Shown here in pieces: positions 8,951 through 18,129 of a stretch of DNA of 64,000 nt. Each line of letters opens with the position of its first letter. Position 1 is the stretch's first letter. Under the pieces are notes generated by a model that had not been told where the DNA came from, did no database searches, and saw only the letters and a list, made by a program, of their open reading frames with translations. This DNA is from Nonomuraea corallina. GTDB taxonomy: Bacteria > Actinomycetota > Actinomycetes > Streptosporangiales > Streptosporangiaceae. The DNA lies in contig NZ_JAPNNL010000018.1 in the NCBI RefSeq assembly GCF_027620315.1, positions 1 to 64,000 on the forward strand. The letters are read 5' to 3'. A program made the translations under genes and the position numbers.

Positions 8951-10213
8951 ATGTCTGCCATGTCGGAAGTTGTCCCGTTGCCATCGTTCGGTGAAGTCTT
9001 CTTCGATGCCCGAGGTCAGGAGCGGTGCCTCAGAGTGACCTGGCACGAGGGCACCCTCGTGCTGAGCCTGTGGCGCGGCGAGATGTGCACCGCGAGCTTC
9101 CGCATGCCGCTGGACGACGTCGGCAGGCTGCTCGACACCCTCGACGACGGATACGCCGAGGCCTCCGGCGAGGCGCCGTCCGATGAGGCCGCGCACGAGG
9201 CCCACGCCGACCCCGGCACCGAGATCATCCCCGGCACCGGAACCTACCACCGGCCCGCCGCCCAAGGGCCGCACCACGAGGAGCGGCCGCCCGCGCCGCT
9301 CGGCCCCAACGACGTGCTCGTCGCCCGCGGCAACCCAGCCCACCAGGACAAGCTGGTCGCCTCCTACGGCGAGACGACCCCGCCGCGCGGCACGGCCCAG
9401 CCCTTCGCCGGTCCGCAGTACGCCGACCAGACGGGCGACCCGTTCACCGGCCCGCAGTACGCCGGCGACGGCGGCTACCGCGACCCCTACTCCGGGCCGC
9501 AGTACGTCCAGCACGACGCGCAGCCGTTCGCCGGCCCCCAATACACCGAGGAGCCGGCCGCGCCGGTCTACCAGCTGCCCGGCGCCCAGCCGCCGCACAC
9601 CGACCCGCTCGGCTTCCCGTCGCAGGCCCGCGCCGCCGAGCCCGCCTACGACCAGCGCGCCGACTCCTACGGCGGCGGCCAGTACCAGCAGCAGCCGCGC
9701 ACCGTGCCGAGCGGCGGCGGGGCCGGGCTCGGCACGCCCATGCACGGCATCCCCGGCGCCGGCCGCCGTCAGGACCCGTTCCGCGGCCAGGAGCCGGCCT
9801 ACGCCAAGGAGCCCTCCTACAGCCAGGACTCGTCGTACGGCCAGGACTCTGCTTACGGCAAGGACTCTGCGTACGGCAAGGACTCTGCGTACGGGAAGGA
9901 CTCGTCGTACGGCCAGGACTCCGGCTTCGGCCAGGACGCGGGTTACGCCCGCGATCCCGGCGGCTACGGCCAGACCTCCTCCTACGATCAGGACTCCGCG
10001 TACGGGCGCGAGCCCGGCTACGGCCAGAGCGACGGCTACGGCCAGGAGCGCTACAACGGCGGCGCGTCCAACCCGGTGGACCCGCTGCTGTCGATGGGCC
10101 GGCCGGAGCCCGACAGGAGCCGCCCGTACCTCGGCGAGCCGATGTTCTCCACCGGCGAACGCCTGCGCCCGGAGCAGGAGTACGACGAGCGCCACGACCG
10201 CCGCGACTGGTGA
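8951..10213 (+). CDS. Protein with conserved N-terminal domain and Tyr/Gln/Gly-rich repetitive tail
   Basis: 420 residues. Residues ~5-65 form a compact conserved domain (PSFGEVFFDARGQERCLRV, then LWRGEMCTASFRMPLDD) that I recall from uncharacterised actinobacterial proteins. The rest is low complexity: four copies of [FY]xGPQY around 150-200, then about a dozen hexads of the type YGKDSA/YGQDSS at about 290-365, several nearly identical at DNA level (9835-9905). There are no membrane segments. The tail is likely disordered and could phase-separate or scaffold. ATG 8951 or 8960 starts it. Function unknown. Confidence 0.8.
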   Translation: MSAMSEVVPLPSFGEVFFDARGQERCLRVTWHEGTLVLSLWRGEMCTASFRMPLDDVGRLLDTLDDGYAEASGEAPSDEAAHEAHADPGTEIIPGTGTYHRPAAQGPHHEERPPAPLGPNDVLVARGNPAHQDKLVASYGETTPPRGTAQPFAGPQYADQTGDPFTGPQYAGDGGYRDPYSGPQYVQHDAQPFAGPQYTEEPAAPVYQLPGAQPPHTDPLGFPSQARAAEPAYDQRADSYGGGQYQQQPRTVPSGGGAGLGTPMHGIPGAGRRQDPFRGQEPAYAKEPSYSQDSSYGQDSAYGKDSAYGKDSAYGKDSSYGQDSGFGQDAGYARDPGGYGQTSSYDQDSAYGREPGYGQSDGYGQERYNGGASNPVDPLLSMGRPEPDRSRPYLGEPMFSTGERLRPEQEYDERHDRRDW

Positions 10214-10223
10214 CAGGCCCGCG

Positions 10224-10481
10224 CTAGCCCATCCGGCTGTCGGCGTAGCACCAGCGCCAGGTCTCGCCCGGCTCGAACGACTGCACGACCGGATGCCCGG
10301 TGCCCTGGTAGTGGGCCGTGGCGTGCTTGCCGGGGGAGGAGTCGCAGCAGCCGATGTGGCCGCAGCTCAGGCAGCGGCGCAGATGGACCCACCGGCCGTC
10401 CGCCGCCAGGCACTCCTCGCAGCCCTCGGGGGTGCGCGCCTGGGGATCGTCCGCCTGATTCAGATGTTCGCATGTCGCCAT
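10224..10481 (-). CDS. UBP-type zinc finger protein
   Basis: 85 residues, essentially one ZnF-UBP domain. Metal ligands visible: C and H in CEHL, CEEC, then CLSCGHIGCC and downstream His in HATAHYQGTGHPVV. In eukaryotes the domain binds ubiquitin C-termini; the role of free-standing bacterial copies is unknown. Start at ATG 10481 gives the usual MATCEHL N-terminus. It converges on the Tyr-rich gene with a 10-bp gap. Confidence 0.85.
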   Translation of the reverse strand: MATCEHLNQADDPQARTPEGCEECLAADGRWVHLRRCLSCGHIGCCDSSPGKHATAHYQGTGHPVVQSFEPGETWRWCYADSRMG

Positions 10482-10600
10482 GTCCGCGATCTTAAACACA
10501 GGTTGGCAGCGATTTCGGCCAGACCCCTTGCTGCGTGTCGGAGGAACGTGGACTCTGTGCTCATCGGGGAGTGACCTGTACCACAAACCCGGGAGCCGCG

Positions 10601-11362
10601 GTGCTCGAAATCCGCAATCTCGAGGTCGTCTACGACGACGTCATGCTGGTGCTGCGCGGCGTGAGCCTCGTCGTCCCGCCCGGCTCCATCGTGGCGCTCC
10701 TCGGCGCGAACGGCGCGGGCAAGACGACGCTGCTCCGCGCCCTGTCGGGGCTGCTCGACGTGCACGACGGCGAGGTCACCAAGGGCGCCGTCACCCTTGA
10801 GGGCGAGCCGATCCACCACCTGAGGCCCGCCCAGATCGTCCGGCGCGGCATCAGCCAGGTCATGGAGGGCCGGCGCATCCTGGCCGAGCTGACCGTCGAG
10901 GAGAACCTCAGGGTCGGCGGCCACACCGCCGCCGAGTCCCACCTGGGCCGGGTGTACGGGCTGTTCCCGGTGCTGCGCGAGCGGCGCGGGAGCGTGGCCG
11001 GTTACCTGTCCGGCGGCGAGCAGCAGATGCTGGCCGTGGGCCGCGCCCTCATGGCCGGCCCCCGCTACCTGCTGCTGGACGAGCCCAGCCTGGGCCTGGC
11101 CCCCTCGCTCGTCGCCCAGGTGCGCGACCTGGTGGTGGAGATCAACCGGCAGGGCACCACGGTGCTGCTGGTCGAGCAGAACGCCACCATGGCGCTGTCC
11201 ATCGCCAGCCACGGCTACGTCATGGAGACCGGGAAGGTCGTCATGGACAAGCCCGCCGCCGACCTGCTGGCCGACGAGGACATCAAGGAGTTCTACCTCG
11301 GCGCGGTCCGCTCCTTCCGCGAGGTCAAGCACTACAAGCGCAGGAAGCGGTGGCTGTCGTGA
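10601..11362 (+). CDS. Branched-chain-type ABC importer ATPase (LivF-like)
   Basis: 253 residues. Walker A GANGAGKTT at about 36-44, signature YLSGGEQQM, Walker B YLLLDEPSLGLAP, H-loop region at about 195. SLGLAP is typical of LivF. A basic C-terminal tail (KHYKRRKRW) is extra. GTG 10601 follows GGGAG at 10591-10595; GTG 10571 would add ten residues. First gene of a tightly coupled operon through the binding protein at 16039. Confidence 0.92.
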   Translation: MLEIRNLEVVYDDVMLVLRGVSLVVPPGSIVALLGANGAGKTTLLRALSGLLDVHDGEVTKGAVTLEGEPIHHLRPAQIVRRGISQVMEGRRILAELTVEENLRVGGHTAAESHLGRVYGLFPVLRERRGSVAGYLSGGEQQMLAVGRALMAGPRYLLLDEPSLGLAPSLVAQVRDLVVEINRQGTTVLLVEQNATMALSIASHGYVMETGKVVMDKPAADLLADEDIKEFYLGAVRSFREVKHYKRRKRWLS

Positions 11363-12123
11363 GCGTCCTGGAGGTGGCGGACGTGCACCTGAGCTTCGCC
11401 GGGGTCAAGGCCATCGACGGCGTCTCGTTCGAGGTCGGCCCGGCGGAGCTGCTGGCCGTCATCGGCCCCAACGGCGCGGGCAAGACGTCGGTGTTCAACG
11501 TGCTGTCCGGCGTCTACCGGCCGCAGTCGGGGCGGGTCGAATTCCTCGGCGAGGACCTGCTGGCCCGCCGCCCGCACGAGATCGCCGCGATGGGGATGGC
11601 CAGGACGTTCCAGAACGTGGAGCTGTTCCACAACCTGACCGTGCTGGACAACCTCATGCTCGGCCGCCACCACCACTTCCGCTACGGGGCGCTGTCCGCC
11701 CTGTGGTGGTTCGGCCGGGCCCGCCGCGCCGAACTGGCCGCCCGCGCCGAGGTCGAGGAGATCATCGACTTCCTGGAGCTGGAGGCGTGGCGCCGCCACC
11801 CCGTGCGGCTGCTGCCCTACGGCGTCCAGAAGCGGGTGGAGCTGGGCCGGGCGCTCGCCATGGAGCCCCGGCTGCTGCTGCTCGACGAGCCGGTCGCCGG
11901 GATGAACCTGGAGGAGACCGAGGACATGGCCAGGTTCGTCCTGGACATCCGCGACGAGCTGGGCATCCCGATCGTGCTCGTCGACCACGACATGGGCCTG
12001 GTCATGGACCTGGCCGACCGGGTGCTGGTGCTGGACTTCGGCCGCCCGGTGGCGCTCGGCACCCCGGCCGAGGTGCAGCAGGACCCGCGGGTCGTCGAGG
12101 CATACCTGGGAGGGACCGCATGA
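11359..12123 (+). CDS. Branched-chain-type ABC importer ATPase (LivG-like)
   Basis: About 254 residues. Walker A GPNGAGKTS, the LivG-specific GMARTFQNVELF Q-loop region at about 80-90, Walker B LLLLDEPVAGMN and H-loop VDHDMGLVMD. The ABC signature is altered to LLPYGVQKRVELGRAL, common in LivG proteins. GTG 11359 overlaps the upstream stop (GTGA) and lies 11 nt after AGGAAG; GTG 11350 is too close to that site. It forms the ATPase pair with the upstream gene. Confidence 0.92.
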   Translation: MSVLEVADVHLSFAGVKAIDGVSFEVGPAELLAVIGPNGAGKTSVFNVLSGVYRPQSGRVEFLGEDLLARRPHEIAAMGMARTFQNVELFHNLTVLDNLMLGRHHHFRYGALSALWWFGRARRAELAARAEVEEIIDFLELEAWRRHPVRLLPYGVQKRVELGRALAMEPRLLLLDEPVAGMNLEETEDMARFVLDIRDELGIPIVLVDHDMGLVMDLADRVLVLDFGRPVALGTPAEVQQDPRVVEAYLGGTA

Positions 12124-13979
12124 CCGCCACCCCCGCCACCCCCGTCGCCGCCACGCTCACCAGTCTCGTCACCCGGGTCCGCGACCGGGCCGCGGCGACC
12201 CCGGACGCGGTCGCCATGCGGCACAAGGACCTCGGCATCTGGAAGGAGGTGACCTGGGCCGCCTACTGGGAGCGGGCCGAGCTGGTCGGGCACGCGCTGC
12301 TCGCGCTCGGGGTCGAGCCCGGCGACCGGGTCGCCGTCCACGCCGAGAACCGCCCCGAGTGGCTCTACGGCGACCTCGGCACGCTCGCGGCCCGCGGCGT
12401 CACCGTCGGCCTCTACCCGACGAACCCGCCCGCCGAGGTCGCGTACCTGCTGGCCGACTCCGGCGCGAAGATCCTCATCGCCGAAGACCAGGAGCAGGTC
12501 GACAAGGCGCTGGCCGTCATCGGCGAGTGCCCCGAGCTGCGGCACGTCGTCTACGTCGAGCCGCGCGGCATCCGCGGCCGCTACACCGACCCGCGGCTGA
12601 TGCCGTGGGAGGAGCTGCTCGCGCTCGGCGCCGGGCACCGCGAACGGGACCCCGGCGCGCTCGACGCCCGGACGGCAGGCGCGGGTCCCGGCGACGTGGC
12701 CACCCTCATCTACACCTCCGGCACCACCGGCCCGCCCAAGGGCGTCATGCTGACCCTCGGCAACATCGAGTTCGCCGTCGAGACGCTCGTGCTGGGCGGC
12801 GGCTTCGCCTCCCCGCCGCCGTCGCCGAGCGACCTGACGCTGTCGTACCTGCCGTTGTGCCACGTCGCCGAGCGGGCGTTCACCGTCTGGTTCAACGCCG
12901 CCGCCGGGGTCCAGGTGAACTTCGCCGAGTCCATCGACACCGTCCAGGCCAACCTGCGCGAGGTGCAGCCGACGATCCTGTTCGGCGTGCCGCGCATCTG
13001 GGAGAAGGTGCTCGCCCAGGTCGACATCCGGCTGGAGTCCGCCTCGCCGGTCAAGAAGGCCGTCGGCCGGTTCTGGCTGCGGGTCGCCGACCGCATCGGC
13101 GACACGCTGGTGCGCACCGGCGGCACGCACACCGCCGCCACCCGCCTGCTGTACGCGGCCGGGTGGGTGTTCTGCTACCGGGCGCTGCGCGAGCGGCTCG
13201 GCATGCGCCGCGTCCGTTACGCCGCCTCCGGCGCCGCCCCGATCGCGCCGGACGTGCTCAAGTTCTACATGGGCCTCGGCATCCCCATGCACGAGGTGTA
13301 CGGGATGAGCGAGAACACCGCCATCGCCACCGCCAACCGGCCGGGCCGGGTCCGGCTCGGCACGGTCGGCGAGCCGCACCCGGGCGTCGAGCTGCGGATC
13401 GACGAGGCCACCGGCGAGATCATGACCAGGCACCGGGGCACGTTCGCCGGCTACTGGGGCAGACCGCGGGCCACCGCCGACGTGCTCGGCCCGGACGGCT
13501 GGCTGCGCACCGGCGACGTCGGCGAGTGGGTGGACGGCACCCACGTGCGGATCACCGACCGGATGAAGGACGTCATCATCACCGCCGGCGGCAAGAACGT
13601 CGCCCCCAGCGAGATCGAGAACGCGCTCAAGGCGTCCCCGTACGTCAAGGAGGCCGTCGTCATCGGGGACCGGCGCCCCTACCTCGTCGCGCTCATCGGC
13701 ATCGAGCCGGACACGGTGGGGGAGTGGGCCAGGCGGCGGCGCATCCCGTACACCACCTACCGCGACCTGTCCGGCAAGCCCGAGACGCGGGCGCTGGTGC
13801 AGGGCGTCGTGGACGAGGTCAACACCCGGTTCGCGCGGGCCGAGCAGATCAAGCGCTTCGCGTTCCTGCCCAAGGAGCTCGATCACCAGGACGGCGAGCT
13901 GACCGCCACCCAGAAGGTCAAGCGCGGCGCCGTCGCCGAGCTCTTCGAGGACCTGGTCGAAGGGATGTACGCGCGGTGA
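12120..13979 (+). CDS. AMP-dependent acyl-CoA synthetase/ligase
   Basis: 619 residues, ANL superfamily, closest in layout to long-chain fatty-acid-CoA ligases. AMP-binding P-loop YTSGTTGPPKGVM at about 199-211, YGMSENTA at about 395, GDVGEW and the hinge/core DRMKDVIITAGGKNVAPSEIEN. It should activate a carboxylate via acyl-AMP to its CoA thioester. Starts by ATGA overlap with the livG-like gene and ends by GTGA overlap with the livH-like gene, so it is inside the transporter operon; this suggests it acts on the imported compound. The substrate (fatty, aromatic or terpenoid acid) cannot be read. Confidence 0.92.
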   Translation: MTATPATPVAATLTSLVTRVRDRAAATPDAVAMRHKDLGIWKEVTWAAYWERAELVGHALLALGVEPGDRVAVHAENRPEWLYGDLGTLAARGVTVGLYPTNPPAEVAYLLADSGAKILIAEDQEQVDKALAVIGECPELRHVVYVEPRGIRGRYTDPRLMPWEELLALGAGHRERDPGALDARTAGAGPGDVATLIYTSGTTGPPKGVMLTLGNIEFAVETLVLGGGFASPPPSPSDLTLSYLPLCHVAERAFTVWFNAAAGVQVNFAESIDTVQANLREVQPTILFGVPRIWEKVLAQVDIRLESASPVKKAVGRFWLRVADRIGDTLVRTGGTHTAATRLLYAAGWVFCYRALRERLGMRRVRYAASGAAPIAPDVLKFYMGLGIPMHEVYGMSENTAIATANRPGRVRLGTVGEPHPGVELRIDEATGEIMTRHRGTFAGYWGRPRATADVLGPDGWLRTGDVGEWVDGTHVRITDRMKDVIITAGGKNVAPSEIENALKASPYVKEAVVIGDRRPYLVALIGIEPDTVGEWARRRRIPYTTYRDLSGKPETRALVQGVVDEVNTRFARAEQIKRFAFLPKELDHQDGELTATQKVKRGAVAELFEDLVEGMYAR

Positions 13980-14863
13980 CCGGCACGCTGGAGACGATCA
14001 TCAGAGGACTGGGCAACGGGTCGGTGTACGCGCTGCTCGCCCTCGGCTTCGTGATCATCTACAAGGCCACCCGGGTGATCAGCTTCGCCCAGCCCGCGCT
14101 CATGCTGGCCGGCGCGGTGGCGGTCAGCTACCTCGCGCCCGTCACCGGGTTCTACCTCGGGGCGCTGCTGGCCGCGCTGCTCATCGCCGCCGTCGCCCTC
14201 GGCATCGAACGGGTGGCGATCCGGCCGATGGTGGGCCGGCCGGTGTTCGTGGTGGCGATCATCACCCTCGGCATCGACGTGGTGGTGCGGGTGGTGGTCA
14301 ACAGTCTCATCGGCAGGGACGTGCGCCAGGTCGGCGACCCGTGGGGGTTCGACCTGGTCGCGCTCGGCCCGCTGGTCGTGCAGCAGCGCTGGTTGGCCAT
14401 GATGGCCGCCGCCGCGGCCCTGGTCACGCTGCTGTTCGCGTTCTTCCGCCACAGCAAGTACGGGCTGGCCATGCGGGCCGCCGCCTACGACCAGGAGACC
14501 GCGCTGGCGCAGGGCGTCTCCGTCAGCGCGGTGTTCGCGGTCTCGTGGGCGCTGGCCGGGTTCCTCGCGGCGGTGGCCGGCATGTTCGTCGGCACCGGCC
14601 AGGGCATCGAGCAGACCACCTGGATCGTCGCGCTCAAGGCCCTGCCCGCGATCATCGTGGGCGGGCTCGACTCGCTCGGCGGCGCCGTGGCGGGCGGGCT
14701 GGTGATCGGGGTGGTCGAGTCGCTGTTCCAGTCGTACCAGGGCGCCTACCTGCCGTGGCTGGGACAGAACTTCGCGATCGTCTCGCCGTACGTGGTCATG
14801 CTCGTCGTCCTGCTGGTCAGGCCGTACGGGCTGTTCGGCACCCGGGAGGTCGAGCGGGTATGA
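13976..14863 (+). CDS. Branched-chain-type ABC importer permease (LivH-like)
   Basis: 295 residues with about eight hydrophobic segments. The N-terminal GLGNGSVYALLALGFVIIYKATRV and the FFRHSKYGLAMRAAAYDQETALAQGV cytoplasmic loop (about 160-185), which couples to the ATPase, are typical of LivH. GTG start overlaps the ligase stop. It pairs with the LivM-like protein immediately downstream. Confidence 0.92.
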   Translation: MTGTLETIIRGLGNGSVYALLALGFVIIYKATRVISFAQPALMLAGAVAVSYLAPVTGFYLGALLAALLIAAVALGIERVAIRPMVGRPVFVVAIITLGIDVVVRVVVNSLIGRDVRQVGDPWGFDLVALGPLVVQQRWLAMMAAAAALVTLLFAFFRHSKYGLAMRAAAYDQETALAQGVSVSAVFAVSWALAGFLAAVAGMFVGTGQGIEQTTWIVALKALPAIIVGGLDSLGGAVAGGLVIGVVESLFQSYQGAYLPWLGQNFAIVSPYVVMLVVLLVRPYGLFGTREVERV

Positions 14864-16026
14864 GCGGAACGCGGGCGGGCGGCCCTTCCGCCGCCCCTGC
14901 CATACCGACCGGCCGGTCCCGCCGGGTGCGCGGGCGGCCGCTGCTCCACACCTCCTACGCCCAGGACATGGCGCTGCTCGACACCCGGGCCAAGCGGGTG
15001 TCGGCCGCGGCCCTCGTGCTGCTGGCGCTGGCGCTGTCGGCGGTGCTCACCGACCCGGCGCTGGAGGTGCTCGCCGCCGCGTACGTGCTGGCCATCGGGG
15101 CGATCGGGCTCAACATCGTCACCGGGTACGCGGGCCAGGTCTCGCTGGGGCACGCGTTCTTCGTCGCCATCGGCGCCTACACCGCCGCCGCCCTGTCCGG
15201 GCCGCCCGGCGGCGACACCCTCGGGTACGGGATCACCGAGATCTGGGTCTGGCTGCCCGCGGCCGGGCTCGCCGCCGCCGCGGCCGGGGTGCTCGTGGCG
15301 CCGCTCGCCACCCGGCTGCGCGGGCTCTACCTGGCCATCGTCACGCTCGGGCTGGTCTTCCTCGGCGAGCACGTCTTCAAGGAGTGGCAGGAACTGACCG
15401 GCGGCGTCGGCGTCGGCCGGGAGGCGGCCGTGCCCACCCTGCTCGGCGTCAGGCTCGACCAGGACGGCGCGTTCGGCACCCGTGAGCAGCAGCTCTACCT
15501 GCTCATGCTCGTCCTGCTGGTGGTCTTCGCGGTCGCCGCGCGGAACCTGGCCCGCTCCCGCGTCGGCCGCGCCTTCGCGGCCATCCGCGACCGCGACATC
15601 GCCGCCGCCGTCATCGGGGTGCCGCTCACCCGCTACAAGGTGCTCGCGTTCGGCGTCTCGTCCTTCTACGCCGGGTGCGCGGGCGCGCTGCTGTTCACCC
15701 TGTCCGGCTATGTCGAGCCGGGCTCGTTCAATCTGCTGCTTTCCGTCCAGTTCATCGCGATGGTCCTGATCGGCGGGGTGGCCACCGTCTCCGGGGCGAT
15801 CGCGGGCGCCCTGTTCCTCTCGCTGCTGCAGCCGCTGACCCGGGCGCTGCCCGCGCTGGTGCCCGTCATCAGCGGCGACACCACGCAGACGCCCAACGTG
15901 TTCCAGGTCGAGACCGTGCTCTACGGGCTGCTGATCGTGCTGTTCCTCATCTTCGAGCCGCGGGGCCTGTTCGGCCTCTGGATCCGCGTACGGAACTACT
16001 GGAAATCATGGCCTTTCTCCTACTAG
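14860..16026 (+). CDS. Branched-chain-type ABC importer permease (LivM-like)
   Basis: 388 residues. After a ~45-residue basic cytoplasmic extension there are 8-10 membrane segments, with the LivM landmarks GLNIVTGYAGQVSLGHAFFVAIGAY (about 88-110) and the coupling loop SRVGRAFAAIRDRDIAAAVIGV (about 230-250). ATGA overlap with the livH-like gene. Its stop is 12 bp before the binding-protein start. Confidence 0.92.
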   Translation: MSGTRAGGPSAAPAIPTGRSRRVRGRPLLHTSYAQDMALLDTRAKRVSAAALVLLALALSAVLTDPALEVLAAAYVLAIGAIGLNIVTGYAGQVSLGHAFFVAIGAYTAAALSGPPGGDTLGYGITEIWVWLPAAGLAAAAAGVLVAPLATRLRGLYLAIVTLGLVFLGEHVFKEWQELTGGVGVGREAAVPTLLGVRLDQDGAFGTREQQLYLLMLVLLVVFAVAARNLARSRVGRAFAAIRDRDIAAAVIGVPLTRYKVLAFGVSSFYAGCAGALLFTLSGYVEPGSFNLLLSVQFIAMVLIGGVATVSGAIAGALFLSLLQPLTRALPALVPVISGDTTQTPNVFQVETVLYGLLIVLFLIFEPRGLFGLWIRVRNYWKSWPFSY

Positions 16027-16038
16027 AAGGGATTTTTC

Positions 16039-17325
16039 ATGAAGAGTCGCTATGTAGTGGCGATCACTGCAGCAGTGGCCCTTCTGTCCGCATGCGGCGT
16101 CTTCCGGGGGGACGACGAGGGCGGACAGAACGCCCGTACGACAGGAGTCACCAGCGAACCCTGTCCCTCCGCTGTCGACGGCAACAAGGGATGCATCTAC
16201 CTCGGCACCATCTCCGACCTGACCGCGGGGCCGTTCGCGGCCCTGGCCGTGCCGATCACCGACGCCCAGAAGGCGTTCTGGGCCCGGGTCAACAAGGCCG
16301 GCGGCATCGGCGGCAAGTACGAGGTGGACGTCACCCGCTACGTCCGCGACAACAAGTACAACCCCGAGGTGCACCGGCAGGTCTACAACGAGATCAAGGA
16401 GCAGGTGCTCGGCCTGGCCCAGACGCTCGGCTCGCCCACCACCGCCGCCATCCTCGGCGACCTCAAGGCGAACAGCGTCGTATCGGCCCCCGCCTCCTGG
16501 ACCTCGGCGTGGGAGTTCGAGGACGTGGTCATCGAGACCGGCGCGAGCTACTGCGTCGAGGCGATGAACGCCGTCGACTACGCCATGGAGGCCCACCGGC
16601 CCAAGTCCGTGATGGCCGTGCACCTGGCCGGCGACTACGGCGCGGACGCCGCGGCGGGCGCCAAGGTCGCGGCCGAGGCGCACGGGCTGGAGTTCACCAG
16701 CGTCGAGACTCCGCCCGGCGCCACCGAGCAGGGCCGCGCCATCACCGAGATCACCCGCGCCGAGCCGGACCTGGTGATCCTCACCACCGGCCCGGCCGAC
16801 GCCGCCACCATCGTCGGCCAGAGCGCCGCGGCGGGCTTCAAGGGCCGCTTCATCGGCACCGCCCCCACCTGGAACCCCGCCCTGCTCAAGTCACCCGCCG
16901 CCGAGGCGCTCAAGGCCCTGTACGAGCAGTCGTCCCCCGGCAAGTCATGGGACGCCGACACCCCCGGCCACCAGGCCATGCGCGCATCCCTGCCCGGCGT
17001 CACCCCCAACGACGGCTACACCTCCGGCTGGGCCTGGGCGTACCCGATGAAGGCCGCGCTGGAGAAGATGGTCGCCGACGGCGACGTCAGCCGCGCCGGC
17101 CTGCTCGCCGCCGTCAAGTCGCTCAAGACCGTCGACTACGAGGGCATGCTGCCGCCCGAGGCCGGCAACTACGCCGACGACCCCGACACCGCCGCCTTCC
17201 GCCAGACGCTCATCAACAAGCCCGACGACAGCGCGCCGACCGGCGTCACCGAGGTGCGGGACTTCTTCACCGGGCCGACCGCCAAGTCCTACACCTTCGA
17301 CGGCCCCTGTTTCGCCAAGCTCTGA
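16039..17325 (+). CDS. ABC importer substrate-binding lipoprotein
   Basis: 428 residues, periplasmic-binding-protein type I (LivJ/LivK-like). The signal peptide ends in the lipobox LLSAC (Cys19). The mature protein starts with a charged linker, then YLGTISDLTAGPFAALAVPITDAQKAFWARVNKAGGIGG, the usual ligand-fold start. Preceded by AGAAGG at 16025-16030, 8 nt before the ATG. It captures the ligand outside the membrane for the 10.6-16 kb transporter. It is longer than typical LivK, as in carboxylate-type members. Confidence 0.92.
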   Translation: MKSRYVVAITAAVALLSACGVFRGDDEGGQNARTTGVTSEPCPSAVDGNKGCIYLGTISDLTAGPFAALAVPITDAQKAFWARVNKAGGIGGKYEVDVTRYVRDNKYNPEVHRQVYNEIKEQVLGLAQTLGSPTTAAILGDLKANSVVSAPASWTSAWEFEDVVIETGASYCVEAMNAVDYAMEAHRPKSVMAVHLAGDYGADAAAGAKVAAEAHGLEFTSVETPPGATEQGRAITEITRAEPDLVILTTGPADAATIVGQSAAAGFKGRFIGTAPTWNPALLKSPAAEALKALYEQSSPGKSWDADTPGHQAMRASLPGVTPNDGYTSGWAWAYPMKAALEKMVADGDVSRAGLLAAVKSLKTVDYEGMLPPEAGNYADDPDTAAFRQTLINKPDDSAPTGVTEVRDFFTGPTAKSYTFDGPCFAKL

Positions 17326-17360
17326 TCACGTGGACGCGGGCCGTTGGGTAGGGTCGGGAC

Positions 17361-17756
17361 ATGTCTCGCCGCTATCGCCGGTTCGCGTCCCTCGCCGTCG
17401 TCCCCGCGCTCGCGCTCGCCACGACCGGCTGCGTGGAGGTCAACACCTCGATCGACCGGGCCCAGGCCTGCCTGGAGGCCCCCAAGATCGTCGCTGACCT
17501 GACCGGGCAGCTCACCCAGCTGGCCAACGACCCGCAGGCCATGGAGAAGGCGCTCGACGACACCGCCGCCAAGCTCAACGACCTCGCCGACCAGGCGGCC
17601 AACACCACCATCAAGGAGGCCTCGGACAACCTCGCCAACACCCTGGCGGACATCAACGTCAAGGACGTCAACGACGCCGTCGACGCCGCCCAGAAGGTCA
17701 GCTCCGAGACCGCCGCCTACGTCCAGCGGATCACCGAGGCCTGCACCGGAGGGTAA
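17361..17756 (+). CDS. Small helical lipoprotein
   Basis: 131 residues. A basic N-terminus, hydrophobic core and lipobox ATTGC near residue 28 indicate lipid anchoring. The mature part is rich in Ala, Asp, Asn and Thr with heptad-like spacing (LANTLADINVKDVNDAVDAAQKV), suggesting a helical hairpin or coiled coil; it has one further Cys pair (in AQACLEAP and ITEACTGG) that may form a disulfide. No family name recognised. It is 35 bp after the binding-protein gene and may be read through from it. Confidence 0.75.
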   Translation: MSRRYRRFASLAVVPALALATTGCVEVNTSIDRAQACLEAPKIVADLTGQLTQLANDPQAMEKALDDTAAKLNDLADQAANTTIKEASDNLANTLADINVKDVNDAVDAAQKVSSETAAYVQRITEACTGG

Positions 17757-17776
17757 CCCCGCTTTCTCTAGGGAGA

Positions 17777-18127
17777 ATGGTCCCGAAATACCGTTTTCCC
17801 ATGGAGCCTGACCCGCGTTTCACCCTGGCCAACGAGCGGACGTTCCTCACCTGGCTGAGCACCGCCCTGGCGCTCAGCGCGGGCGGCGTGGCCATGGCCG
17901 CGGTTCCCGCCGAGGACTTCGTGCCGTGGCTGCGCACCACCCTGGCCGTCATGCTGGTCGCGCTGTCGGCGCTGGCCGCCGGCCTGGCCTACCCGCGCTG
18001 GCGCAACATCCAGCGCGCGCTGCGCTCCCAGGCGCCCCTCCCGCCGCCCGCGCTGGCGTCCGTGTTCGGGTACGGGGTCGCCACCGTCGCGGTGCTGGCC
18101 CTGGTGATGATCCTGCTCGCCGCCTGA
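17777..18127 (+). CDS. YidH/DUF202-family membrane protein
   Basis: Up to 116 residues with three transmembrane helices. DPRFTLANERTFLTWLSTALAL is the family signature. ATG 17777 sits directly against AGGGAGA, so ATG 17801 (MEPDPRF, the usual family start) is a real alternative. Function unknown. Paired with a second DUF202 gene 2 bp downstream. Confidence 0.85.
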   Translation: MVPKYRFPMEPDPRFTLANERTFLTWLSTALALSAGGVAMAAVPAEDFVPWLRTTLAVMLVALSALAAGLAYPRWRNIQRALRSQAPLPPPALASVFGYGVATVAVLALVMILLAA

Positions 18128-18129
18128 CC

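Noticed and set aside
8330-10195. 621-codon minus-strand open frame
   Set aside because: Antisense to the Tyr-rich protein; its VRRVLAV repeats are simply the reverse of the YGKDSA-coding repeats.
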